Shown here: positions 45,555-52,819 of the stretch, one piece after another
Numbering within the stretch: position 1 is the first letter of the stretch
How the letters are laid out: each line of letters starts with the position of its first letter
Assembly (NCBI RefSeq): GCF_947495025.1
Contig: NZ_CANLXG010000002.1
Span: 1,120,124 to 1,184,123 of the forward strand
Length of the DNA: 64,000 bases
From: an uncultured Roseobacter sp.
GTDB lineage: Bacteria > Pseudomonadota > Alphaproteobacteria > Rhodobacterales > Rhodobacteraceae
Direction of reading: 5' to 3'
The notes under the pieces: model-generated
What the model was told of the DNA's origin: nothing
Databases searched by the model: none
What the model saw: the letters and a program-made list of their open reading frames with translations, nothing else
Translations under genes and position numbers: made by a program

Positions 45555-46883
45555 ATGCCCTTTGAAGCGCTCACGACAGGCGACATCACCGACAACATTC
45601 CCGCGCACCAGCCACAGAAGATCGCCATCATCGGTGGCGGCATTACCGGCATGGGGGCGGCCTTTATGCTTGCCCGTGACCATCATGTAACACTCTACGA
45701 GGCCGAGCCCAGGCTTGGTGGCCACGCCCGCACGGTTATGGCCGGCCGGAACGGTGACCAGCCGGTGGATACCGGCTTCATCGTATTCAATTATGCCAAC
45801 TACCCTTACATGGCGGCGCTCTTTGACCAGCTCGATGTACCGGTGGTGAAATCGAATATGAGCTTCGGTGCATCCATTAATGGCGGGGCGCTGGAATACG
45901 CGCTGACCAGCCTGGATGCATTGTTTGCGCAGCGCCGCAATGCCGTCACGCCGGCCTTCCTGCGCATGGTCCGCGACATTCTGCATTTCAACAAAATTGC
46001 GCTGCGGGTGGCGTCAGATCACGCGCTGACCCTGCGTGAATTCCTCGCAAAGCTGGGAACGGGCGACTGGTTCCGCGACTACTATCTGTTGCCGCTCTCC
46101 GGCGCGATCTGGTCCACGCCGACGGAAAAAATAATGGATTTTCCGGCCCACGCGATGATCCGCTTTTTTGAGAACCACGCGCTGCTCAACACGACGGGCC
46201 AGCACCAGTGGTATACGGTCGACGGCGGCTCGACCGAGTATGTGCAGCGTCTCGGTGACGCTCTGCGCGACCGGGGAGTGCGCATTCTGACCGGTGCCCC
46301 GGTGCAGTCCGTATCGCGCATTGGTGGCCAGATCGCTGTGCGTGCCGCGGGCGCTGAGGCGGAAGTCTATGACCACGTTGTCTTTGGCACACATTCCGAC
46401 GATACGCTGAAACTGCTTTCAGACGCGACTCCGGAAGAGTGTGACGCGCTGGGCGCGGTTGCCTATCAGCCCAACGACATTGTGCTGCACGCTGACGAGC
46501 GCATTATGCCATTGCGCCGGAAAACGTGGGCAAGCTGGGTCTATACTGAGGACCGGGATGCCCGGTCTGAGCGGATTGATCTGACCTACTGGATGAATTC
46601 GCTGCAGCCGATCCCGCACGATGATCCTCACTTCGTCACTCTGAATACCAGACGAACGATCCGTGAAGAGCTGATTTATGACCAGGTGACACTGCGGCAC
46701 CCGGTATATGATCTCGCAGCACTGGCCGCGCAGGAGAAAGTCCGTGCCTTCAACGGAGCGCACAATACCTGGTTCTGCGGGGCCTGGATGAAAAACGGTT
46801 TTCACGAGGACGGTCTGTCCAGCGCCGTGGATGTGGTGCGCGCGCTGCGGGCTCAGAATTCGGCGAAGATGGCTGCTGAATGA
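45555..46883 (+). CDS. FAD-dependent amine-oxidase-like oxidoreductase
   Basis: A 442-residue flavoprotein. FAD-binding IAIIGGGITGMGAAF (23-37), Glu49 at the end of beta-2, and RLGGHART (53-60) are present, with a C-terminal FCGAWMKNGFHEDGLSSA flavin segment. Members with this layout, next to DUF1365 genes, are often labelled flavin amine oxidase of cyclopropane fatty acid synthesis. In Rhodobacter sphaeroides the gene group beside rpoE-chrR is induced by singlet oxygen and some members act in furan fatty acid formation, as I recall. First gene of a tight five-gene operon. Confidence 0.88.
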   Translation: MPFEALTTGDITDNIPAHQPQKIAIIGGGITGMGAAFMLARDHHVTLYEAEPRLGGHARTVMAGRNGDQPVDTGFIVFNYANYPYMAALFDQLDVPVVKSNMSFGASINGGALEYALTSLDALFAQRRNAVTPAFLRMVRDILHFNKIALRVASDHALTLREFLAKLGTGDWFRDYYLLPLSGAIWSTPTEKIMDFPAHAMIRFFENHALLNTTGQHQWYTVDGGSTEYVQRLGDALRDRGVRILTGAPVQSVSRIGGQIAVRAAGAEAEVYDHVVFGTHSDDTLKLLSDATPEECDALGAVAYQPNDIVLHADERIMPLRRKTWASWVYTEDRDARSERIDLTYWMNSLQPIPHDDPHFVTLNTRRTIREELIYDQVTLRHPVYDLAALAAQEKVRAFNGAHNTWFCGAWMKNGFHEDGLSSAVDVVRALRAQNSAKMAAE

Positions 46884-47638
46884 CGGCAACCGTCGATCAT
46901 ATCGCGGGCCTGACCTATCACGGTCGTAAAGGTGCGGTGGCCAACGCTTTCCGTTATTCGGTGGATTACGTGCTGCTCGACGCCGAGGCAGAGCTGCGCA
47001 CGCCCTGGCTGTTCAGGCGCAACCGGCGCGGCCTGACCTCGCTGCAGGATACCGACCACGGTGGTCCCCCTGGCAAAGGACGCGGGGCGCTGTGGGTGCG
47101 CGATGTGTTGGAGCAACACCAGATGACCGGTGTTGAACAGATCGAACTGCTCGCACAACCGCGCCTTATGGGTCACGTATTCAACCCTGTCAGCTTCTGG
47201 CTGTGCCGCCGGGCGGATGGCGCTCTGATCACAGTCATTGCTGAGGTCAGCAACACATTTGGTGATCGTCACAGTTACCTGTGCCACCACGCAGATCTCG
47301 CGCCGATCCTGCCGTCTGACACACTGAAAGCACGCAAGATTTTCCATGTGTCGCCGTTCCAGCCGGTCGAAGGCGGGTATACCTTCCGGTTCGACATCAC
47401 CTCGGAACGCATCGGGATCTGGATCGACTATGCGCGCCCCGATGGCGGTCTGATCGCCACGCTGACGGGAAAACGCCGCCGTCTGAGCAACCGCACAATC
47501 CTTGCATCCGCAATCCGCCGTCCGTTTGGTTCGCGGCGTGTACTGACCCTGATCCACTGGCAGGCGCTTAGGCTCTGGCTGCGCGGTGCGCTGTATCGCG
47601 CACGCCCCACACCGCCCGAAAAGGAGGTGTCCCGGTAA
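46880..47638 (+). CDS. DUF1365 family protein
   Basis: A 252-residue protein typical of DUF1365: YHGRKGAVANAFRYSVDYVLLD at the N-terminus, LLAQPRLMGHVFNPVSFWLC (about 92-111) and HVSPFQPVEGGYTFRF. The family is regularly encoded beside FAD amine oxidases and cyclopropane fatty acid synthases and is thought to act in modified lipid synthesis, but the reaction is unknown. The start overlaps the upstream stop by ATGA. No cyclopropane synthase gene is present in this window. Confidence 0.88.
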   Translation: MTATVDHIAGLTYHGRKGAVANAFRYSVDYVLLDAEAELRTPWLFRRNRRGLTSLQDTDHGGPPGKGRGALWVRDVLEQHQMTGVEQIELLAQPRLMGHVFNPVSFWLCRRADGALITVIAEVSNTFGDRHSYLCHHADLAPILPSDTLKARKIFHVSPFQPVEGGYTFRFDITSERIGIWIDYARPDGGLIATLTGKRRRLSNRTILASAIRRPFGSRRVLTLIHWQALRLWLRGALYRARPTPPEKEVSR

Positions 47639-48867
47639 TGCAGACCGCCGACCGCCTGCCCGCCTATTCAGTGTTTGCAGCCCTTCTGTCGGCTGCAGGC
47701 CTGCCGATCTATATCCATGCGCCCAAGTTTTATGTCGACGAATACGGCGTTTCGCTGGCGGCGCTGGGGGCGGTGCTCTTCGGGTTGCGGCTGCTTGATG
47801 TGGTGCAGGACCCGCTGCTCGGGCGATTGTCGGAACACCTGCGCGATCGCAGAGGACCGGCTGTGGCCGTCGGCTGTGCGGTGATCGCAGGCGCGATGTT
47901 GCTTTTGTTTGCCGTGCCGCCGCTTTTGCCCGCCCTGGTGTGGTTTGGTCTTTGTCTGACCCTCGTTTTTTCGGCGTTCAGTTTTCTGACGATAAATTTC
48001 TACGCTCAGGGTGTCGTCAAAGGTACTGCACTCCGGGGCCAGGGACATCTGCGCCTTGCACGGTGGCGCGAAAGCGGTGCGCTGATGGGTGTCTGTGTGG
48101 CGGCGGTCGCACCTGTTGCGCTAGGGGCGGTGTTTTCAGCACCATTTGCCGGGTTTGCCGCCGGGTTTGCTGTGCTGGCACTGGCCGCATGGTTTCTGAT
48201 GAGGGACGAATGGAGTACCGCCGGCCTTGGTGCCTCTACCGGGTTTGCTGCCGTGCTCGCAGACCCGCTCGCCCGACGTCTGCTGCTCATTGCGCTGGTC
48301 AATGCAGCGCCGGTTGCTGTCAGTTCCACCTTGTTTCTTTTCTTTGTCGAAAGCCGCCTTGAAGCGCCCGGATTTGAGGGGCCATTGCTTCTGGTCTTCT
48401 TCCTGTCTGCTGCACTGGCCGCCCCTCTCTGGGGTGCGCTGGCCGAGCGTATCGGGGCGCGTGACGTACTGCTCCTGGCGATGGTCCTGGCGATCATCTC
48501 TTTTGGTTCTGCCTTTACGCTGGGCCCTGGCGACTGGCTTCTTTTTGCGGTAATCTGCGTGGCTTCCGGAGCCACTCTGGGCGCCGATCTCACCCTGCTG
48601 CCGGCGATCTTTGCGACCCGCATGGCGCGCATATCGCCGTCTGCATCAGAAGGGTTTGGCCTGTGGTCCTTTGTATCCAAGCTGACACTTGCTTTTGCTG
48701 CGGTATCGCTCCTCCCTCTGCTCGAAAACGCCGGTTTCAGGAGTGGTGCTGCCGATAATCCGCCCGAAGCACTGGCGCTGCTCACGTTTTTGTACGCCGC
48801 TGTGCCCTGTGCTCTGAAACTGGTCGCAATACTTCTGTTGTCTGTAACCAACCTGAAAGAGGCCTGA
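47638..48867 (+). CDS. MFS transporter
   Basis: A 409-residue polytopic membrane protein with about twelve hydrophobic segments. The first half contains the MFS loop 2-3 region near LLDVVQDPLLGRLSEHLRDRRG, resembling GPH-type (sugar/cation) MFS members. The gene overlaps the DUF1365 stop by one base (TAATG) and precedes DUF3833 by 3 bp. Its context suggests handling of a lipid or photooxidation-related compound; the substrate is unknown. Confidence 0.88.
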   Translation: MQTADRLPAYSVFAALLSAAGLPIYIHAPKFYVDEYGVSLAALGAVLFGLRLLDVVQDPLLGRLSEHLRDRRGPAVAVGCAVIAGAMLLLFAVPPLLPALVWFGLCLTLVFSAFSFLTINFYAQGVVKGTALRGQGHLRLARWRESGALMGVCVAAVAPVALGAVFSAPFAGFAAGFAVLALAAWFLMRDEWSTAGLGASTGFAAVLADPLARRLLLIALVNAAPVAVSSTLFLFFVESRLEAPGFEGPLLLVFFLSAALAAPLWGALAERIGARDVLLLAMVLAIISFGSAFTLGPGDWLLFAVICVASGATLGADLTLLPAIFATRMARISPSASEGFGLWSFVSKLTLAFAAVSLLPLLENAGFRSGAADNPPEALALLTFLYAAVPCALKLVAILLLSVTNLKEA

Positions 48868-48870
48868 GAC

Positions 48871-49431
48871 ATGACCGTCTGGATCTATATCTTCACAGGC
48901 GCTTTGCTGGCGCTGGCCCTGTTCTGGATCAAGGGGATGTTCATGGGCTTCGCGGCTCAGCGACCCGAAGACTACGAAGATGAACATCCGACGTTTGACA
49001 TCCGTCAGCACCTGAATGGTCAGCTTGTCTGTGAAGGCGTGATCTATGGTCCGCTCGGTCGGGTCAGCAGCCGTTTTGTGGCGGACTTTGACGCCTCGTG
49101 GGAAGGCGACAAAGGGTTGATGAAGGAACGTTTTGTCTATGACGACGGCAGTGTTCAGGACCGGGAATGGCACCTTGAACTGAGGTCCGATGGCGCCATC
49201 GCCGCAACCGCGCCTGATGTGGTCGGCGAGGGACGTGGCAGGCAGTCAGGCTCTACGGTGCTGCTGCGCTATAACATCCGCCTGCCGGAGAACTCAGGCG
49301 GGCACGTGCTGAATACTGTCGACTGGATGTATCTCACGCCAAACGGAACGATCATGAACCGCTCTCAGTTCCGCAAGTTCGGTATCAAGGTTGCTGAGCT
49401 GGTGGCGACAATGCGACCCCGGGAGGCCTGA
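48871..49431 (+). CDS. DUF3833 family protein
   Basis: A 186-residue protein with one N-terminal membrane anchor (about 5-24) and a soluble beta-rich domain: HPTFDIRQHLNGQLVCEGVIYGPLGR, FVYDDG, and WMYLTPNGTIMNRSQFRKFGI near the C-terminus. This is recognisable as DUF3833, a family that commonly sits with DUF1365 and FAD oxidoreductase genes. Function is unknown. The stop overlaps the downstream SDR start by one base. Confidence 0.87.
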   Translation: MTVWIYIFTGALLALALFWIKGMFMGFAAQRPEDYEDEHPTFDIRQHLNGQLVCEGVIYGPLGRVSSRFVADFDASWEGDKGLMKERFVYDDGSVQDREWHLELRSDGAIAATAPDVVGEGRGRQSGSTVLLRYNIRLPENSGGHVLNTVDWMYLTPNGTIMNRSQFRKFGIKVAELVATMRPREA

Positions 49432-50162
49432 TGCGCAGCTGGCATGGAAAACGCTACTGGCTGGTTGGCGCCAGCGACGGGCTGGGTGCTGCTCTTGCAC
49501 GCCAGATGAGCGCGGCTGGCGCGCATGTGATCGTTTCTGCGCGATCAGAAGACAGCCTGAAATCAGTCGTGGCAGACCTTCCGAATGAAGGGTCTTATCA
49601 GACCGTTGACGTCTCGGACGATGCCAGCGTCGCCGCTGCTGCGGAGGCCATAGGCGAAATTGACGGAGTGGTGTTCCTTGCCGGTGTTTACTGGCCCTTC
49701 GGCTCAACAGACTGGGACGCCGAAAAAGCAACGGCCATGGCGGACATAAACTTTACCGGTCTGATGCGTGTGATGGGCCATGTTGTGCCCGCGATGGTGG
49801 CGCGGGACAGCGGGCACATTGTCATCACCGGCAGCCTTTCCGGCTTTCGCGGGCTGCCCGGGTCGATCGGGTACACCGCCTCAAAGGCGGGAACGATGTC
49901 ACTGGCCGAGTGCATGTATGCCGACCTGCGCAAAACAGGGGTGCAGGTGCAGGTGGCAAACCCGGGTTTCATCAAAACGCGGCTGACGGACAAGAACACC
50001 TTCCGGATGCCCTTTCTGATGACGCCCGAAGAGGCCGCAGATTATATGTTCCGTCATATGGAGACCCGACGCTTCAAGCTGAGTTTTCCGCGTGTCTTCT
50101 CGTGGGTCTTCCGGGGCAGCCAGTTACTGCCGGACTGGCTTTATTTCCGGATCTTTTCCTGA
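49431..50162 (+). CDS. SDR family oxidoreductase
   Basis: A 243-residue short-chain dehydrogenase. The nucleotide motif is GASDGLGAALA (about 12-22), catalytic Ser in ITGSLSGFRG, Tyr-x3-Lys in GYTASKAG (about 147-154), and ANPGFIKT follows. The C-terminus is hydrophobic (SWVFRGSQLLPDWLYF), suggesting membrane association. Last gene of the operon divergent from rpoE; it fits lipid-related reduction, but no substrate can be named. Confidence 0.9.
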   Translation: MRSWHGKRYWLVGASDGLGAALARQMSAAGAHVIVSARSEDSLKSVVADLPNEGSYQTVDVSDDASVAAAAEAIGEIDGVVFLAGVYWPFGSTDWDAEKATAMADINFTGLMRVMGHVVPAMVARDSGHIVITGSLSGFRGLPGSIGYTASKAGTMSLAECMYADLRKTGVQVQVANPGFIKTRLTDKNTFRMPFLMTPEEAADYMFRHMETRRFKLSFPRVFSWVFRGSQLLPDWLYFRIFS

Positions 50163-50198
50163 GGCGTGTTTCATGCTGCGGGTGGACAGGATGTTTTT

Positions 50199-50221
50199 CC
50201 GCCTGCGGCGGGAGTATTTGG
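50199..50221 (+). terminator. short GC hairpin followed by GAGTATTTGG
   Basis: CCGCC-TGC-GGCGG forms a compact stem, flanked by TTTTT upstream and GAGTATTTGG downstream. It sits 37 bp after the SDR stop and 37 bp before the end of the convergent saccharopine-dehydrogenase-like gene. Stems followed by GGAGTATTT occur repeatedly between genes in Rhodobacteraceae, in my recollection, and may act as terminators read in both directions. Confidence 0.5.
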
Positions 50222-50257
50222 AGAAGGGTGAAAGGCGGGTGTGCCTTTTCCCATGCG

Positions 50258-51313
50258 TCAGAGGCGGGCCAGATGGTCGTGGAATGTTTTTTCCGCGCGC
50301 GACCAGATATCTGCGCCCGGCGTGCCGAGCGTCTGCAGGACGGGCAGCAGTTGGGCGGCGAAATCCTCGCTGCTCTCAAGGGGCAGTATTGACGGGAGGT
50401 TGTCGATCGCGGTCACGTCCAGCACCGGATCTTCACAGACGCGCAGGGCAGGCTCCCGCCAGGTTGTGGCCCTGTCGTAAACTTTGATCGGGGAAAAATC
50501 ACTGTCCGGGTCGCAGGCTATGTCGCCGATGACGCTCAGCCTGCGGGGAGGTGTGAGAGCGGATGCCGGCACAAACACCGGTGTGCCGGGCCGCGCCAGT
50601 ATACAGTTAAAAAAGAGATCATGCGCCAGAACCTCCGGGAAGGGACCGCCACCGGCAGTTTCCGCCACATCCCATCTGGTGCAGGCTACGCCCATGGCCG
50701 TACACAGATCAGCTGCACCGCGCCCGACGCGTCCCAGCGCGCCGATAATCAGCGCGTCAGGGCGATGCGTCCCGGTGGCCAGCAGATCAGCCTGCAGTTC
50801 CGACAGCAGGTGGGTGGAACTCTGATACGCGCCGACGGGGCCCGGAAGGTGTCCTTTTTGTTGTGCGGCCCAGCATTTCAGCGCGACAGCCGCGCCTGCG
50901 TATCCGGCCCAGTACCCGAACGCCGCGACGCGGGCACCGTTGTCGTCTGTGAGGTATTCGAGGTCCAGCAGCATGCCACCACCTGCACGGAACCGCTCCA
51001 GCAGGCACAGCCCGGCAGGCTGTCCTTTGAACGCGTGGCCGAACATGATGTGCCGGTGCGGCAGTGGCGTGCCGTCATCCGGCAACTCCTTGAGGCCGAA
51101 GATCACGGCATCCGCAGGCGCCCTGGTCCAGCTGCCGGAAGGTGCCATCCTGCAGCCTGTCTTTGCGTACTCCTCATCCGGAATAACGCGCGTGGCACTG
51201 TGCTCGACGGTAACTGAAAGGCCAGCTGCCATCAGCTCTGCAACACCCCCGGGTGTAACCCCGACACGTGTTTCATTGTCGCGCTGCTCGGCGCGGACCC
51301 AGATATGCGTCAT
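50258..51313 (-). CDS. saccharopine dehydrogenase (LYS1-like) family protein
   Basis: A 351-residue NAD-dependent oxidoreductase of the alanine dehydrogenase/LYS1 superfamily: WVRAEQRDNETRVGVTP (5-21), the catalytic GLKELPDDGTPLPHRHIMFGHAFKGQ region with its Lys and His, and the nucleotide-binding LIIGALGRVGRGA. Length fits fungal-type lysine-forming saccharopine dehydrogenase. As dapB indicates DAP-based lysine synthesis, this enzyme may serve lysine degradation or another amino acid. ATG 51313 begins the conserved strand; the frame to 51487 overlaps the GST gene. Confidence 0.88.
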   Translation of the reverse strand: MTHIWVRAEQRDNETRVGVTPGGVAELMAAGLSVTVEHSATRVIPDEEYAKTGCRMAPSGSWTRAPADAVIFGLKELPDDGTPLPHRHIMFGHAFKGQPAGLCLLERFRAGGGMLLDLEYLTDDNGARVAAFGYWAGYAGAAVALKCWAAQQKGHLPGPVGAYQSSTHLLSELQADLLATGTHRPDALIIGALGRVGRGAADLCTAMGVACTRWDVAETAGGGPFPEVLAHDLFFNCILARPGTPVFVPASALTPPRRLSVIGDIACDPDSDFSPIKVYDRATTWREPALRVCEDPVLDVTAIDNLPSILPLESSEDFAAQLLPVLQTLGTPGADIWSRAEKTFHDHLARL

Positions 51314-51315
51314 GG

Positions 51316-51933
51316 TCAGATCAGCCCTTTTTCTGCGACAGCCCGAACAGACGGGCGCATCTGCATCCTGTCCATGAAGCCCGCAATACCTGGAAAGGCT
51401 GTCAGCGGGACGCCGTCGCCTTCCAGCCAGCTGCAGACCACAAAGGCATAGATGTCCGCCAGAGAAAACGCGTCGCCCAGCACCCAATTGCCCTGCAGGC
51501 AGTCATTCTGGAAATAGGCAGCGCTGGCCGCCATTGTCTCTGGCACCATCGCCGTCATATCCGCATGACTCTCCGGATTTTTGGCCCAGCGGTGCCCACG
51601 CCGGTTATGGGCGTGGTTCACATGCATTGTTGAGGCCATGTAATACATCACGCTGCGCATCTGCGCGGCGGCCACAGGATCAGCCGGGACAAGGCCTGCG
51701 TCCGGTGCACCTGCCCCGATGAATTCCAGAATGGCACCGGTTTCCGTCAGAAGTGTGCCGTCAGCAGTCTGCAGGACAGGCACCCGTCCTTTGGGGTTCA
51801 GCTTCAGGTATGCGTCCGAGTGCTGTTCACCTGCGGCGACATCGACCGGAACCAGTTCGTGATCAGTCCGGGTTTCCTCAAGTGCAATTGCAGCTGCAAC
51901 AGAAATCGTGCGCGGGGCAAACCAGAGTCGCAT
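51316..51933 (-). CDS. glutathione S-transferase family protein
   Basis: A 205-residue GST: N-terminal thioredoxin-like domain MRLWFAPRTISVAAAIALEE with LNPKGRVPVL (about 45-54) and the glutathione-binding TETGAILEFIG, and a C-terminal helical domain with the capping-box LGDAFSLADIYAF. Start 51933 is supported by AAAGGA upstream. The stop is 2 bp from the saccharopine-dehydrogenase-like start, so the two are likely cotranscribed with the upstream phosphatase gene. Confidence 0.9.
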   Translation of the reverse strand: MRLWFAPRTISVAAAIALEETRTDHELVPVDVAAGEQHSDAYLKLNPKGRVPVLQTADGTLLTETGAILEFIGAGAPDAGLVPADPVAAAQMRSVMYYMASTMHVNHAHNRRGHRWAKNPESHADMTAMVPETMAASAAYFQNDCLQGNWVLGDAFSLADIYAFVVCSWLEGDGVPLTAFPGIAGFMDRMQMRPSVRAVAEKGLI

Positions 51934-51944
51934 GGACGGTCCTT

Positions 51945-52598
51945 TCAAACGTGGGTGCGGGCGTGCTGCCGCGCGGGATCTTCCAGGTGTGGAATAGCAT
52001 TGAACATGACCGGCGAAAGTCTGCCACCGATGGGAAAGAGCTGGTGTTGCGATGTGTTGTAGATAGCAAGCGCCATATGCGCCATGGCACCGATATCGAG
52101 CCCGAGAACCTGGCGCATGACCATAGAGATCAGGCCGCCTGACGTAACAACCAGCGCCGGCCCGTCGCCGTTGGCGATATCCGAGAGGGCGCCGCTGACA
52201 CGTGCTTCAAAATCGGCGAAACGTTCCGGGGCGGCGCTGATTTCGTCGTTCTGCCAGGCGGTGAAAAGCTGTGGCAGATGGGCGGTGAATGCTGCCTGAT
52301 CTGTGGGAAAGGGTACACCATGTTCCTGCTCCAATGCGCTTGCCAGCGTCAGATATTCCAGTTCATTGAGACGCTGATCCCGCACGGGTTCAAGGCCTGT
52401 TTCCATGGAGTCAGCCGTTTCCACATGCCGACGCAGCGTGCCGGTATACAGCCGTGTGTGGTGCTGGTGATGCCTGCGCATATGCGCGCCCAGCCATGCT
52501 GCCTGCTGGTGCCCGAGCGGGCTGAGCCTGTCATAGCTTTCCTCGTCCGTCGCTCCGGAGTTGGCCTGGCCGTGTCGTATCAGTGTGATCTGGGACAT
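51945..52598 (-). CDS. histidine phosphatase family protein
   Basis: A 217-residue phosphoglycerate-mutase-like phosphatase. The catalytic LIRHGQANS is at 6-14 (His9), YDRLSPLGHQQA follows, and the second active-site His appears to be replaced: the usual GH motif late in the chain reads VVTSGGLISMVM, with Ser-Gly-Gly in its place. That substitution occurs in some family members and may lower or change activity. ATG 52598 is chosen because it begins the catalytic strand; an upstream frame to 52820 is unsupported. Confidence 0.85.
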   Translation of the reverse strand: MSQITLIRHGQANSGATDEESYDRLSPLGHQQAAWLGAHMRRHHQHHTRLYTGTLRRHVETADSMETGLEPVRDQRLNELEYLTLASALEQEHGVPFPTDQAAFTAHLPQLFTAWQNDEISAAPERFADFEARVSGALSDIANGDGPALVVTSGGLISMVMRQVLGLDIGAMAHMALAIYNTSQHQLFPIGGRLSPVMFNAIPHLEDPARQHARTHV

Positions 52599-52819
52599 GG
52601 GAACCTGTCTTGTGCTGCTCCTTACTAGGGGACTGCCCGGCGGGTGAAAAGCCATTGCGCCCTGTGATTGTCTTATTGTGCGCCGGGGGCGCATCTGTGC
52701 CGGGGATTTCGCATGGGAAACACATCTGCCGGGATTCAGGGTGGATATGTCGGGATTGACCCTCCCGGCAGGCGATTGAGCAAGGTATGCTTTGCGCAAT
52801 GTGGCTGGAGGTGCGCGCA

